Part shown: positions 1-9,886 of the stretch, piece after piece
How positions within the stretch are numbered: position 1 is the first letter of the stretch
Layout: each line of letters opens with the position of its first letter
DNA from: Beijerinckiaceae bacterium
GTDB taxonomy: Bacteria > Pseudomonadota > Alphaproteobacteria > Rhizobiales > Beijerinckiaceae
DNA: 64,000 bases
NCBI GenBank assembly: GCA_947453205.1
Contig: CANGFT010000012.1
Location: 1-64,000 of the forward strand
Direction: 5' to 3'
Position numbers and translations under genes: made by a program
The notes under the pieces: model-generated
The model's input: only the letters and a program-made list of their open reading frames with translations
What the model was told of the DNA's origin: nothing
Databases searched by the model: none

Positions 1-186
1 TCCAACGCCCAAGGGTCTCTCGGCCTCCCATCCGCCACCGCGCCGGCGACTATACCAGATGCGCGCGTGGTCAAGTTACAAGGGTCGGCCGCGTCAGCGG
101 ACGGGGTGGGGGTCTGCGCATGATGAGCGGGAGCGCTTTAGGTTAAGGCGCTAACGATTAAAGGCCTCACGACCCCCACTCTCTAA

Positions 187-209
187 TCTCTCCCCACAAG
201 GGGGAGAGA
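187..209. repeat. Short intergenic palindrome (9-bp stem)
   Basis: A perfect 9-bp inverted repeat (TCTCTCCCC, 5-nt loop, GGGGAGAGA) lies 25 bp past the stop of the minus-strand CAP gene. It may act as its transcript end, but there is no long T run. Pyrimidine-rich palindromes of this form are common between genes in Rhizobiales. The rest of positions 1-233 shows no gene I can support. Confidence 0.55.
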
Positions 210-233
210 AGCTGCAAGCATTCCGCCTTTAAA

Positions 234-746
234 TCAATCACTCATCACCAGCGCCCAGAACACCTTATATTTCGTCCCCGGCGCATAGGCGCTGGCGATG
301 CCCATGCGGCGCATTTTGCCGTTGAGGAGGTTGGCGTTGTGGGGAGGCGAGTTGCGCCAGCCGGAGATGGCGTCGGCGAGCGTATGATAGCCTGCCGAAA
401 TATTCTCGACCGCCGTCGAATGCTGCAGCCCCGCCCCATCAAGCCGCGCCTGCAAGGAGCCGCGCACCTCATGGCTCATGGAATTGGCGGCGGCCATGGC
501 GTCGGCCTGCTCCTGCGCCTTGGCGAGGAGAATGGGATCGAGCGAGACCGCCGACAGGCTGTTGTTGCGTCGGTAGATCGAAATCAGATCACGCGCCGCC
601 GCCACGTCGAGCTTCGCCTCGCGCGAGGCCATGGACTGATAGAAGCTCGGCTGTCCCTGCGGAATCTCCAGCGGCTTTTGCGAGGCGCAGGCGGAGAGGC
701 TGAGGATGGCGGCGATGGCGAGGAGGCGTGACAGTTGAGTGCGCAT
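234..746 (-). CDS. CAP/SCP-domain lipoprotein
   Basis: 170 aa, predicted lipoprotein exported to the cell envelope. The N-terminus has a positively charged start, a hydrophobic stretch and a lipobox LSAC with Cys20 as the lipidated residue. The rest is a CAP (SCP/PR-1) domain. Residues matching the family's cavity are His92 (in a M-S-H-E context), Glu114 (E-N-I) and His136 in the C-terminal P-P-H-N-A-N-L-L motif. Bacterial CAP proteins have varied or unknown roles, so no substrate is proposed. It lies 35 bp downstream of the MscS gene on the same strand and may be co-transcribed with it. Confidence 0.85.
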   Translation of the reverse strand: MRTQLSRLLAIAAILSLSACASQKPLEIPQGQPSFYQSMASREAKLDVAAARDLISIYRRNNSLSAVSLDPILLAKAQEQADAMAAANSMSHEVRGSLQARLDGAGLQHSTAVENISAGYHTLADAISGWRNSPPHNANLLNGKMRRMGIASAYAPGTKYKVFWALVMSD

Positions 747-781
747 GGTCTCGTTTCAGTGTCGGTGATTTAAAGGAGGGC

Positions 782-3178
782 TCAGGTCTTCGCGCGCTCG
801 AGAGCGGCTTCGAGCCGGTCAAGCCCGGCGATGGTGACGATGGGCGGGGCGCCGGGCGGGGAGAGGGCGAAGCCCGCCTCCTTGAAGCGGCGGAAGATCT
901 CGAAATGAAGATCGCTTTTCACCCGGCCCGAGGTCTCGACATCCCCGACGAAGCACATCAGCTCGAACTTCAACATGCCCTCGCCCATGGCGGTGAAGAG
1001 CACATTGGGCGCAGGCGTCGTCAACACCGTGTCATGGGCCCTTGCGCAGGCGAGCAGAACCTCGCGCACGGCTTCGGGATCGGCGTTCATGTGAACGGCG
1101 ATGGGGATCTTGATGCGCCCGGTCTTGTCGTTGCGCACCCAGTTCTTGACGACGCCGGTGACAAGGTTTGAATTCGGCACGATCATCGTGGCGCGGTCGA
1201 AGGTTTCGATCTCGGTGGAGCGCACATTGATGCGCCGGACATAGCCCTGCTCCTCTCCCATCACCACCCAGTCGCCGACGCGGATGGCGCGCTCCCAGAG
1301 CAGGATCAGCCCCGAGACGAAATTGTTGACGATGGACTGCAGGCCAAAGCCGATGCCGACCGACAGGGCGCCCGCGACGATGGCGAGCTTGTCGAAGCTC
1401 AGGCCCATATAGCCAAGGCCCACCGCCGCCGAGACGACGAAGCCGATATAGCCGACGCTGGTGCGGATGGAGTTGCGCAGGCCCGCATCAAGCTGGGTGC
1501 GCGGCAGCAGCGTCGATTCCAGCCAGTGCTGGAAGCCGCGCGTCAGCGCGAAGCCGATGGCGAACAGCAGGACCGAGACGATCATGCCCGAGAGCGAGAT
1601 CGTCACATCCCCCACGCGGAAGCCGAAGAAGGCCGCGCGGATGCTGCCGAACATATCGTCGGATTCGACGCCCCAGGGCGCCAGCGCCAGCATGGCGGCG
1701 GCGACGATGAGGCCAAGCTGGGCCGCGCCGGCGAAAAGGACCGAGAACTGGTCGAGGGATTCCTTGCGCAGGCCAAGGCTCGACATGAGCGCGCGGCCGA
1801 CGCGTGCGTGCGGCTGGAAGCCCAGCGCGATCGCCTCGCTGGAGAGCTGCAACAACATGTAAAGCGCGCAGCCGATGAAGCTGATCCAGACGACCTGCTC
1901 CACGAGGAAAGCTTCGAAGGAGACATAGCCGATCAGCCCCGCCGCGATGATGGCCACGACCGCCGCCCAGATGGCGAGGCGCATGGGGCCGTACCAGTCG
2001 CGCTCGGGGGTCAGCTTCGGCCCGAGGCAGGCCTCGTCGTCGTCAGGCGCCCTGGCGATCCCCTTCAGGCCCATGGCGAGCATGCCCGCCACCACCAGGC
2101 CCGACAGGCCGCGCAGCGCGACGGAGAGCGCAAGGCTCCCGCCGATGACATCGACCACGGCTTCCGCCACTTTCGCGGCCGAGACGAAGAGCGCCACGGA
2201 CATGGCCAGCCGCGCCAGCCTTTCAACGGTGCGCTCGCCCAGATCCAGCATGCGCCAGTTGGGCAGGCCCGGCGCGAGCAGGCCATGGACGACGCCCGCC
2301 GTGATGGCCACCCGCGCCACGGCGTCGGACAGGCTCACGACGAAGGGATCGAGCCGCAGGTTGAAAAGGCCAAGGCCCCGCCACAGGCCCACCATCAGCG
2401 CCATGGCGATCATAGGGATGGCGGCGGCCGCAACGGTCACCCCGATGGCGCCTGCCGCCTTCTGGAAGAGGGTGACCTCATCGCGCCGGGGGTCGCGATG
2501 GGTCAGGCGCCGCTGCAGGCGGGCGATGTTGAGATAGCCGAAGGCGATGGCGCCCATGCCCGCGACGAGGCCCAGCAGCGGCCAGAATTGCAGACGGTTC
2601 GCGGCGGCGCTCGCCCAGGCGCTGGCGATGGAGCCCAGCGCCGCAAGGTCATAGGGCGCGTCGCGCCAGATCGCGGTCCAGAGCGCGGGGCTGAGCAGGC
2701 TGTAGCTGCGCGCCAGCAAGGCGCGGGCGAAGAGGTCGCGCCGCAGGGAGAGGATCGCGCCGGAGGCCTGATCCACCCGCACCGACAGCAACTTCGCCCG
2801 TTTGACGACGGCGTCCGCCTCCTCGAACTGCTTTTGCAGGGTCTCGCGCTCGGCGGCGACGGCAGGCGCCTCGGGCGGCGCCTTGTCGGCCGGTTTGGGG
2901 CCAAGCTGCTCGAGCTGCTCGCGCGCGGCGTCCTGCTTCGGGGTCAGCTCCTCCAGCGCGGCCTTGAGGGTGGCGTTGAGGGGCTCAAGACTGGCGCGCA
3001 GCTCCAGCAGCGTGGCGTCGCTGAGGTTGGGGCGGGCGAGGGTCTGCTCGATCTGCTCGATGGTCGCGCGCACGCTGTCGAGCTTCTGCGCCGAAGGGTT
3101 CGGCGCCTGTGCGGTGGCGAGGGTCGCGCCGAGGACGAGCGCGAGGGCGCAAAGGATCGAACGGAAGATGCGAATCAA
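782..3178 (-). CDS. Large MscS-family mechanosensitive channel with DUF3772 N-terminal region
   Basis: 798 aa inner-membrane protein. Order: signal peptide (about 1-23), a periplasmic alpha-helical region rich in Glu/Leu/Ala (about 25-140, DUF3772 type), about ten predicted membrane helices (170-600), then the MscS core from about 600. The core includes the pore-lining helix with its G-A-L-S-V-G-I-G-F-G-L-Q pattern, followed by the beta domain (W-E-R-A-I-R-V-G-D) and a C-terminal cytoplasmic domain. Such channels open on hypo-osmotic membrane tension and release solutes. It is much longer than E. coli MscS (286 aa) and resembles the MscK/YbdG-like large forms common in Rhizobiales. The ATG start is followed directly by a clear signal sequence. 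Confidence 0.9.
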   Translation of the reverse strand: MIRIFRSILCALALVLGATLATAQAPNPSAQKLDSVRATIEQIEQTLARPNLSDATLLELRASLEPLNATLKAALEELTPKQDAAREQLEQLGPKPADKAPPEAPAVAAERETLQKQFEEADAVVKRAKLLSVRVDQASGAILSLRRDLFARALLARSYSLLSPALWTAIWRDAPYDLAALGSIASAWASAAANRLQFWPLLGLVAGMGAIAFGYLNIARLQRRLTHRDPRRDEVTLFQKAAGAIGVTVAAAAIPMIAMALMVGLWRGLGLFNLRLDPFVVSLSDAVARVAITAGVVHGLLAPGLPNWRMLDLGERTVERLARLAMSVALFVSAAKVAEAVVDVIGGSLALSVALRGLSGLVVAGMLAMGLKGIARAPDDDEACLGPKLTPERDWYGPMRLAIWAAVVAIIAAGLIGYVSFEAFLVEQVVWISFIGCALYMLLQLSSEAIALGFQPHARVGRALMSSLGLRKESLDQFSVLFAGAAQLGLIVAAAMLALAPWGVESDDMFGSIRAAFFGFRVGDVTISLSGMIVSVLLFAIGFALTRGFQHWLESTLLPRTQLDAGLRNSIRTSVGYIGFVVSAAVGLGYMGLSFDKLAIVAGALSVGIGFGLQSIVNNFVSGLILLWERAIRVGDWVVMGEEQGYVRRINVRSTEIETFDRATMIVPNSNLVTGVVKNWVRNDKTGRIKIPIAVHMNADPEAVREVLLACARAHDTVLTTPAPNVLFTAMGEGMLKFELMCFVGDVETSGRVKSDLHFEIFRRFKEAGFALSPPGAPPIVTIAGLDRLEAALERAKT

Positions 3179-3253
3179 AGGCTGACGCTCCAGAATCAGT
3201 CAGCTCATAATAGCCGAGTTGGGCCGTTTCGCGTCCTGAGCGTGGCAGGACGG

Positions 3254-4291
3254 TCAGGCGTCGTCATAGGCGTGGGCGCCGCCCCGGAAATCCTCGACGC
3301 TCCAGCCTGTCGTGGTGCGGGCCGCATAGGTCGGCCCGATCGGCGATTTGCCGTAGCCGCCGGGAATGTCGAGCACATAGGCGGGCTGGCAGAGGCCCGA
3401 GACCCGGCCGAGCAGGGCCCGCACCAGCGCCTGTCCCCTTTCGATGCCGACCCGCAGATGCGACGTGCCCGGCGCGAGGTCGGGATGGTGGAGGTAATAG
3501 GGCTTGATGCGCGTCTCCACGAAGGCCCGCATCAGGTCGGCCAGAACCTCCGGGTCGTCATTGACCCCCGCCAGCAGCACGCTCTGGCTCACCATCACGA
3601 TTCCCTGATCGATCAGGCGCGTGCAGGCCGCCCGCGCCGCGGGGGTGAGTTCGCGGGGATGGTTGGCGTGGAGCGCCACATAGACGGCGCGGGGAAATCG
3701 CTTGAGGGCCTCGACCATAGGCGCGGTGATGCGCGCGGGATCGACGGCGGGGACGCGGCTGTGCAGGCGCACCACCTTGACATGGGGAATCCCGGCCAGC
3801 GCCGCCATGACCTCGCCAAGACGCCGGGCGGAGAGCGCCAGCGGGTCGCCCCCGGTGAGGATCACCTCCCAGATGGCGCCGTCGGCGCGGATATAGGCGA
3901 GGGCGGCCTCCAGCGCCTCCCCGCTCAACATGCCCGCCCCGCCCGGCCCCACGGTCTCCCTGCGGAAGCAGAAGCGGCAGTAGACCGGGCAGGCGTGCAG
4001 CAATTTCAACAGGACGCGGTCGGGATAGCGGTGCACAATCCCCTCGACCGGGGAATGGGCGCCATCGCCGATGGGGTCGGAACGCTCCTGCGGAGTCATG
4101 CGCAATTCAGCCTCGTCCGGCACGAACTGACGGGCTATGGGGTCGGCGGGATCGGCGGGGTCGATCAGGGCGGCGATTTCCGGGGTGAGGGCCACCGCAT
4201 AGCGCGCGGCGACCTCATCCAGCGCAGCGACGGCCTGCGCTGGAATCAAACCCGCTGCGGCCAGATCCGCGGGGCTGCGCAGGGCGCTCAA
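3254..4291 (-). CDS. epmB: EF-P beta-lysylation protein EpmB (radical-SAM lysine 2,3-aminomutase family)
   Basis: 345 aa. A radical SAM enzyme that converts (S)-alpha-lysine to (R)-beta-lysine for modification of elongation factor P. The 4Fe-4S motif CxxxCxxC is visible as C-P-V-Y-C-R-F-C, followed by F-R-R-E. G-G-D-P-L-A (SAM-binding GGDPL) and PLP-site sequence around the later Lys are also present. The length fits EpmB (about 340 aa) rather than the longer catabolic lysine 2,3-aminomutases (about 415-470 aa). Its ATG overlaps the stop of epmA by 4 bp (ATGA), so translation is probably coupled. Adjacency to epmA and efp settles the assignment. Confidence 0.93.
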   Translation of the reverse strand: MSALRSPADLAAAGLIPAQAVAALDEVAARYAVALTPEIAALIDPADPADPIARQFVPDEAELRMTPQERSDPIGDGAHSPVEGIVHRYPDRVLLKLLHACPVYCRFCFRRETVGPGGAGMLSGEALEAALAYIRADGAIWEVILTGGDPLALSARRLGEVMAALAGIPHVKVVRLHSRVPAVDPARITAPMVEALKRFPRAVYVALHANHPRELTPAARAACTRLIDQGIVMVSQSVLLAGVNDDPEVLADLMRAFVETRIKPYYLHHPDLAPGTSHLRVGIERGQALVRALLGRVSGLCQPAYVLDIPGGYGKSPIGPTYAARTTTGWSVEDFRGGAHAYDDA

Positions 4292-5376
4292 GATTCGATC
4301 TCCGCCACGGGGGTCCAGATGACCTGCTCGATCCGCGAGGCTCCGACCGCCAGCATGGCGAGCCGGTCGACGCCCAGCGCAATGCCGCAGGCCTGGGGCA
4401 TCAGGGCGAGGGCGGAGAGGAAATCCTCGTCGATGGGGTGACGCTCGCCCGGCCCATAGATTCGCGCGCGCTCGTCCATCTCGATCTCGAAACGGCGGCG
4501 CTGCTCGTCGGGGTCGGTGAGCTCCCCGAAGGCGTTGGCGAGCTCCACCCCGCAGGCGTAGAGCTCGAAGCGCTCGGCGACGCGCGGATCATGGGCGCAG
4601 GGCCGCGCCAAAGCCGCCTCGCAGGCGGGATATTCGACGAGAGCGGTCGGGCGCCCCAGCCCCAGCCGGGGCTCGATGAAGGCGACCAGCAATTTGGAGA
4701 AGAGATCCGACCAGCCATCGTCCGGCGCAGGCGCGACCCCTGCCCGCGCCGCCTGCGCGGCCAGCGCCGCGCGGTCGGGACGCCCCTGGGCGTCCAGCGT
4801 CGCCAGAAGGTCGATCCCGGCGAATCGCTCAAAGGCCTGCGCCACGGTGAGGCGCTCGATCTCGGCGAAAGGGTCAGCCTCCTTGCCCCGAAAGCGCAGA
4901 GTTGTGGTCCCCGCCGCGCGGGCGGCTTCAGCCAGAATCCGGCCGCAGTCCGCGATCAGAACCTCATAGGGCTCCCCCACCCGGTACCATTCGAGCATGG
5001 TGAATTCGGGATGGTGCAGCGCCCCGCGCTCGCCGTTGCGGAAGACATGGGCGAAGGTGAAGATCCGCTCCTCCCCGGCCGCCAGCAGCTTCTTGCAGGC
5101 GAATTCGGGCGACGTATGAAGGTAAAGCGGGCGCGTCTCCCCTGCGGGACCAGTCAGATTCGTGGCGAAGGCGCCGATATGGGCCTCATTGCCGGGCGAG
5201 GTCTGAAGCGCCGCCGTGTCCACCTCCATGAAGTCCCGCGCCCCGAAATCCGCCCGCCAGGCGCCGATCATGCGCGCCCGCGCCCGCAGGAAGGGCCGCC
5301 GGTCCGCATGGACATGGGGCGTCCACCAGGGGCTTGGCCGGGACTCAGGGGTGGGGGGAGTTGTCATTCGAGCCAT
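4288..5376 (-). CDS. epmA: EF-P--lysine lysyltransferase EpmA (PoxA/GenX, LysRS-like)
   Basis: 362 aa. A class II lysyl-tRNA-synthetase catalytic domain without the N-terminal anticodon-binding OB domain. It attaches beta-lysine to Lys34 of EF-P. Class II motif 2 is seen as F-R-N-G-E-R-G...H-H-P-E-F-T-M-L-E-W-Y, and motif 3 as G-I-A-L-G-V-D-R-L. The length matches the family (about 325-360 aa). It is divergent from efp with a short shared upstream region and overlaps epmB by 4 bp. A second ATG three codons in could be the start, and the N-terminal dozen residues are Pro-rich and uninformative. Confidence 0.93.
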   Translation of the reverse strand: MARMTTPPTPESRPSPWWTPHVHADRRPFLRARARMIGAWRADFGARDFMEVDTAALQTSPGNEAHIGAFATNLTGPAGETRPLYLHTSPEFACKKLLAAGEERIFTFAHVFRNGERGALHHPEFTMLEWYRVGEPYEVLIADCGRILAEAARAAGTTTLRFRGKEADPFAEIERLTVAQAFERFAGIDLLATLDAQGRPDRAALAAQAARAGVAPAPDDGWSDLFSKLLVAFIEPRLGLGRPTALVEYPACEAALARPCAHDPRVAERFELYACGVELANAFGELTDPDEQRRRFEIEMDERARIYGPGERHPIDEDFLSALALMPQACGIALGVDRLAMLAVGASRIEQVIWTPVAEIES

Positions 5377-5487
5377 GCTTTGCGATAGGGATGGCGCTTC
5401 GCCGCGAGAATTATGCTAAACGCCGCCCTGAATAGGCTGCGCCGGGTCCGTCATCAACCCAAGCCAGCTGCAACCAAGGAAACCACC

Positions 5488-6057
5488 GTGAGAGTCATCG
5501 CCAGTTCCGTCCGCAAGGGCAACATCATCGAGCACGAGGATGGCCAGCTCTACGCCGTGCTCTCCGCCGAGAGCTTCCATCCGGGCAAGGGCACGCCCAC
5601 GACCCAGATCGACATGCGCCGCCTGTCGGACGGCGTGAAGACCAGCGTGCGCTACAAGACGACCGAACAGGTCGAGCGCGCCTTCGTCGAGGACACCGAG
5701 TTCAGCTTTCTCTACACGGATGGCGACGGCAATCACTTCATGAACGCCGAGACCTATGACCAGCTCAACGTGCCCGACGACGTGATCGGCTCGCAGAAGG
5801 TCTTCCTGCAGGAAGGCATGAAGGTCATTCTCAGCATCTTCAACGGCGTCGCCGTCGGCGTGCAGCTGCCCGCGCGCGTCACGCTCGAAATCGTCGAGAC
5901 CGAGCCGGCCATGAAGGGCCAGACGGCCTCCTCCTCCTTCAAGCCCGCCAAACTGTCGAATGGCGCGCGCACCATGGTGCCGCCCCACATTCAGGTCGGC
6001 ACGCGCGTCGTCGTCCAGACGGAAGACGGCTCCTATGTGGAGCGCGCCAAGGACTGA
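5488..6057 (+). CDS. efp: Elongation factor P
   Basis: 189 aa from a GTG start. EF-P rescues ribosomes stalled at polyproline. The three beta-barrel domains are full length, and the modification loop H-P-G-K-G-T-P places Lys at residue 34, exactly the EpmA target. The C-terminal signature (...V-P-P-H-I..., ending in ...S-Y-V-E-R-A-K-D) is intact. The open frame extends upstream to an ATG at 5413. I chose GTG 5488 because an AAGGA lies 7 nt ahead and the protein then begins like other EF-Ps. A GC-rich hairpin without a T run (6069-6093) separates it from the convergent dehydrogenase gene. The three-gene efp/epmA/epmB set is complete for beta-lysyl modification. Confidence 0.97.
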   Translation: MRVIASSVRKGNIIEHEDGQLYAVLSAESFHPGKGTPTTQIDMRRLSDGVKTSVRYKTTEQVERAFVEDTEFSFLYTDGDGNHFMNAETYDQLNVPDDVIGSQKVFLQEGMKVILSIFNGVAVGVQLPARVTLEIVETEPAMKGQTASSSFKPAKLSNGARTMVPPHIQVGTRVVVQTEDGSYVERAKD

Positions 6058-6077
6058 GGCTGATCGGCGCGCCGCCC

Positions 6078-7073
6078 TTAAAGGGAGCGGCGCCCGTCGG
6101 CGATGACGCAGCCCTCAGGCGGCTGCGTCCCATCGAGCACCGCAACCACCGCTCTGGCGATGATCATATTGGTGCGCGCGAGGCCCTGGCGGGTCGAGGC
6201 GGCGGAATGGGGCGTGGCCACCACATTGGGCAGGGCGAGCAACTCCTGCGCGATGGGTTTGAGGGCAGGATCTGACTCGCCCTCGAAGACATCGAGGCCC
6301 GCGCCGCCGAGATGGCCGCTGCGCAGGGTCTCAAGCAAGGCCCGATCATCCACCAGCCCGCCCCGGGCGGTGTTGATGAGGATGGCGCCGGGCTTCATGG
6401 CGGCGAGCTCCGCCGCGCCGATCAGGCGCCGCGTCGCAGGCGTCAGGGGCGCGTGGATGCTGACATAGTCGCTCTCGCGCAGCAGGGCCGCAAGATCCGT
6501 GAAGGCGACGCCCGCTGTTTCACCCCATGCAAGGTCCGGCCTCGGCGTGACCGCCAATAGTTTCGACTCGAAACCTCTGAGCCTTTGCGCCAGCGCCCGG
6601 CCCGAGCGGCCCATGCCGATGATCCCCACGGTCATGCGATAGAGGTCCGTGCTGACGCGGATCGACCAGTCCCCCGAAAGCATGGCGTTTTGCTGCTCGC
6701 GCATGCGCCGCCCGACCGCCAGCATGAGCCCGACGGCGGCGTCGGCCACCGAGGCGTCGTTGCCGCCGGTGGCGATGGCGGCGACGCGGCCAGCCTCGGC
6801 GATGGCGTTGGTGTCGAGTCGCTCATATCCGACGCCCCGCCGCGCGAAGACCCGGCAAGCGGGCAAGGCGGCGACGAGATCGCGCGTCACATGGGGCGCG
6901 GGCCCGATGATCCAGCCATCGGCCCCGGCGAGCAGGGCGGGCCATTCCTCCGGCGTGAACTGCGCCTCTGGCTTTTCCGGCAGCACGGGCTCGCAGCCAT
7001 GGGCCCGCAGATAGTCCAGCGCCGCCGCATCGAAATTCGGCGGGGTGACGACGACCCGGCGCAGGGCGGCCAT
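6078..7073 (-). CDS. D-2-hydroxyacid dehydrogenase (phosphoglycerate-dehydrogenase-like)
   Basis: 331 aa cytosolic NAD-dependent dehydrogenase. Features: Rossmann motif G-M-G-R-S-G-R-A, the catalytic Arg in I-N-T-A-R-G-G-L-V, and the catalytic His in A-T-P-H-S-A-A. It lacks the C-terminal ACT regulatory domain of long SerA enzymes, so it is either a short 3-phosphoglycerate dehydrogenase or a general 2-hydroxyacid/2-ketoacid reductase. Its start is one base downstream of the gpmI stop, so the two are surely co-transcribed. gpmI makes or uses 3-phosphoglycerate, which is consistent with a serA-like role but does not prove it. Confidence 0.85.
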   Translation of the reverse strand: MAALRRVVVTPPNFDAAALDYLRAHGCEPVLPEKPEAQFTPEEWPALLAGADGWIIGPAPHVTRDLVAALPACRVFARRGVGYERLDTNAIAEAGRVAAIATGGNDASVADAAVGLMLAVGRRMREQQNAMLSGDWSIRVSTDLYRMTVGIIGMGRSGRALAQRLRGFESKLLAVTPRPDLAWGETAGVAFTDLAALLRESDYVSIHAPLTPATRRLIGAAELAAMKPGAILINTARGGLVDDRALLETLRSGHLGGAGLDVFEGESDPALKPIAQELLALPNVVATPHSAASTRQGLARTNMIIARAVVAVLDGTQPPEGCVIADGRRSL

Positions 7074-7074
7074 G

Positions 7075-8595
7075 TCAGGGCCGCAGCAGCGAGGCGCCGG
7101 TCATCTCGCGCGGCTTGGGCAGACCGATCATGTCGAGCATGGTGGGGGCGAGATCGGCGAGGCGCCCATGGGCGAGGGAGCCAGCTTCAGCGCCCATGGC
7201 GATCACGGGCACGGGATTGGTCGTGTGGGCGGTGTGCGGTCCGCCGGTCTCGGGGTCGCGCATCATCTCGCAATTGCCGTGGTCGGCGGTGACGAGCAGG
7301 GCGCCGCCCGCGCGCTTGAGAGCGTCCACGATGCGCCCGAGCCCGGCGTCCACCGTCTCGACCGCCTTGATCGCAGCGGAGAGGTCGCCGGTGTGGCCGA
7401 CCATGTCGGGATTGGCGAAGTTGAGGACGATCATGTCGTATTTGCCGGAATCAATGGCCTCGACCGCCTTCTGCGTCAGTTCGGGCGCGGACATTTCGGG
7501 CTGCAGGTCATAGGTCGCCACCTTGGGCGAGGGGACCATGGTGCGGTCCTCGCCCTTGTAGGGGGTCTCCTCGCCGCCGTTGAGGAAATAGGTGACGTGG
7601 GGATATTTCTCGGTCTCGGCCATGCGCAGCTGGGTGCGGCCAGCATCCGCCACCACCTTGCCCAGCACATTGTCGAGGCTCTGGGGCGCAAAGAGCGTCG
7701 CCATGAAGCGGTCGAGATCGGTGCTGTATTGGGTGAGGCCCGCGGCGGCGGCGAAATGCACGGTCCTGCTGCGCTCGAATCCCCTGAAATCAGGGTCCAG
7801 CATGGCCCCCAGCAATTCGCGCACCCGGTCGGCGCGGAAGTTGAAGCAGAGCACGCCATCGCCGTCCTGCATGCCCTGATAATCGCCGACCACCGCAGGC
7901 TCGATGAATTCGTCGCTCTTGTCATGGGCGTAGGCGTCGGCGACCACCGCGAGGGGATCCGAAAAACGCGGCGCCTTTGCGCTCACAAGAAGGTCATAGG
8001 CGCGCGACACCCGCTCCCAGCGGTTGTCGCGGTCCATGGCGTAGTAGCGCCCGCAGACCGTGGCCACGGTGACCGAGGGCGGCAGGGCGGCGAGGAGCCG
8101 TTTCAGATCTTCGTCGCTGGAGCGGGGCGGCGTGTCGCGCCCATCGGTGAAGGCGTGGAGATAGGTGCGCACGCCCGCCGCAGCCACATAAGACGCCAGC
8201 GCCGCCGCATGGTCCTGATGGGAATGGACGCCGCCCGGCGATACAAGGCCCAGAAGATGGCAGGCGCCGCCGGACTGGCGCAGCTTCTCGATGAAGGCGT
8301 TGAGCGCGGGAATCTGCGCGATGCCGGCGCCCTCCAGCGCATCAGAGACGCGCGGCAGATCCTGCATCACCACCCGGCCCGCGCCGATGTTGAGATGGCC
8401 GACCTCCGAATTGCCCATCTGCCCCGTGGGCAGGCCGACGTCCTTGCCGGAGGTGTCGAGAAAGGCGTGCGGGCAGGTCGCCCAGAGCGCGTCGAAGGTG
8501 GGCGTCTTCGCCTGCTTGACCGCATTGTCCGCGACCTCCTCGCGCCAGCCCCAACCATCGAGAACGACAAGCATGACCGGACGATGTTTCTGCAT
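7075..8595 (-). CDS. gpmI: 2,3-bisphosphoglycerate-independent phosphoglycerate mutase
   Basis: 506 aa cytosolic glycolytic/gluconeogenic enzyme interconverting 3- and 2-phosphoglycerate through a phosphoserine intermediate. Visible marks: N-terminal metal site L-V-V-L-D-G-W-G, the catalytic Ser in G-N-S-E-V-G-H-L-N-I-G-A-G-R, the D-G-R-D-T-P-P motif, and the C-terminal metal site T-A-D-H-G-N-C-E. Length matches the family (about 510 aa). It is the first gene of a two-gene minus-strand operon. The upstream gap to 8770 includes an AT-rich patch near 8696-8710 that may hold its promoter. Confidence 0.96.
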   Translation of the reverse strand: MQKHRPVMLVVLDGWGWREEVADNAVKQAKTPTFDALWATCPHAFLDTSGKDVGLPTGQMGNSEVGHLNIGAGRVVMQDLPRVSDALEGAGIAQIPALNAFIEKLRQSGGACHLLGLVSPGGVHSHQDHAAALASYVAAAGVRTYLHAFTDGRDTPPRSSDEDLKRLLAALPPSVTVATVCGRYYAMDRDNRWERVSRAYDLLVSAKAPRFSDPLAVVADAYAHDKSDEFIEPAVVGDYQGMQDGDGVLCFNFRADRVRELLGAMLDPDFRGFERSRTVHFAAAAGLTQYSTDLDRFMATLFAPQSLDNVLGKVVADAGRTQLRMAETEKYPHVTYFLNGGEETPYKGEDRTMVPSPKVATYDLQPEMSAPELTQKAVEAIDSGKYDMIVLNFANPDMVGHTGDLSAAIKAVETVDAGLGRIVDALKRAGGALLVTADHGNCEMMRDPETGGPHTAHTTNPVPVIAMGAEAGSLAHGRLADLAPTMLDMIGLPKPREMTGASLLRP

Positions 8596-8769
8596 GGGGA
8601 AATCCTCTGGCGGCGGGACGCGGGCGGGTTCTACCGGGGAACGGGGGCTGGTTCAACAGATAGGGCGGATGGCTAGACACCAAAGCGAAGCTAATGTATT
8701 TTAAAAAACGCAGTTGAGAGGTCCGCCGAAGCGGATCGCTGGGGTCTTTACCTCACTCGGCTGCCTTTT

Positions 8770-9873
8770 TTATTGCCCCACCATCCACGCCACATGCTCG
8801 GCGATCGCAAGCGAAGACGTCAGACCCGGCGATTCGATGCCGAAGAGGTTCACCAGCCCCTCCACGCCATGGTCGCGCGGGCCCTCGATCATGAAATCCT
8901 GCCCCGGCGCGCCCGGCGGGACGATCTTGGGGCGGATTCCCGAATAGGCGGGCTGCAGGGCGTCGTCGGGCAGGCCCGGCCAATAGCGGCGGATGGCGGC
9001 GTAGAAGCTGTCGCCCCGGCGGGGGTCGACCTCGTAGTCGATCTCCTCCACCCATTCCACGTCCGGGCCGAAACGGGCCTGACCGCCGAGGTCGAGGGTG
9101 AGATGGGTGCCAAGGCCCCCCGGCACGGGCACGGGATAGATCAGCCGCGAGAAGGGCTGGCGCCCCGCCAGGGTGAAATAATTGCCCTTGGCCCACCAGG
9201 TTCCGGGAATGCGCGCAGCGGGGAAGCCTTCAAGGCGCCGGGCCAGCGCTGGCGCGCCAAGGCCTGCGGCGTTGATGAAGAGCCTGGCGCGCAGCTTCAT
9301 CGGCTCGGCGCCGCCTGTCTCGATCTCGATCCCCTGCGCCGTCACACGCCCGCCCACGACCGGCGTATGGCAGGCGAGCATGGCGCCATGGTCCTCGGCC
9401 TCGCCCAGCAGGCTCAGCATGAAGGCGTGGCTGTCGATGATGCCCGTCGAGGGCGAGAGCAAGGCGCCCGTGCAATGGACCGCAGGCTCGAGCGCGCGCG
9501 CCTCAGCCGCGCTCAAAAGCTCCATGTCGTCGACGCCATTTCGCGCGGCGCGGGCGCGGATGCCGCCAAGCTTCTCAAGCTCGTCCGCATCGGTCGCGAC
9601 GATCAGCTTGCCGCAGCGCCGATGCGGCAGCCCGCGCGTCTCAAGATAATCATAAAGCGCCCTGCGCCCCGCGACGCAGAAGCGCGCCATGAGGCTTCCA
9701 TGGGGATAATAGATCCCCGCGTGGATCACCTCGCTGTTGCGGGCGGAGGTCTCAGTGCCGAAGCTCTCGGCCTTTTCGAGGATGACGACCTCGCGTCCAC
9801 TCATCGCAAGGGCGCGCGCAATGGCGAGGCCGACGACGCCCGCGCCTGCGACGATGCAATCGACCTCTTCCAA
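8770..9873 (-). CDS. FAD-dependent L-2-hydroxyacid oxidase (LhgO/YgaF-like)
   Basis: 367 aa, DAO-fold flavoprotein. An FAD-binding Rossmann motif opens the protein ([11 protein letters not shown]), followed by the family pattern [15 protein letters not shown] typical of L-2-hydroxyglutarate oxidases. Near the C-terminus is another FAD contact ([13 protein letters not shown]). The expected reaction is oxidation of an L-2-hydroxy acid to the 2-keto acid, passing electrons to the quinone pool; L-2-hydroxyglutarate is the best guess. It lies 13 bp downstream of the pirin gene on the same strand, so an operon is likely. Confidence 0.82.
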   Translation of the reverse strand: MEEVDCIVAGAGVVGLAIARALAMSGREVVILEKAESFGTETSARNSEVIHAGIYYPHGSLMARFCVAGRRALYDYLETRGLPHRRCGKLIVATDADELEKLGGIRARAARNGVDDMELLSAAEARALEPAVHCTGALLSPSTGIIDSHAFMLSLLGEAEDHGAMLACHTPVVGGRVTAQGIEIETGGAEPMKLRARLFINAAGLGAPALARRLEGFPAARIPGTWWAKGNYFTLAGRQPFSRLIYPVPVPGGLGTHLTLDLGGQARFGPDVEWVEEIDYEVDPRRGDSFYAAIRRYWPGLPDDALQPAYSGIRPKIVPPGAPGQDFMIEGPRDHGVEGLVNLFGIESPGLTSSLAIAEHVAWMVGQ

Positions 9874-9886
9874 TGGCGTCTCCGCT

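Noticed and set aside
3254-4291. Catabolic lysine 2,3-aminomutase
   Set aside because: Length and adjacency to epmA and efp point to EpmB.
1526-4441. Another long plus-strand frame (971 codons)
   Set aside because: It lies opposite MscS, epmB and the start of the epmA region and has low-complexity Arg/Gly/Asp/Glu composition without motifs.
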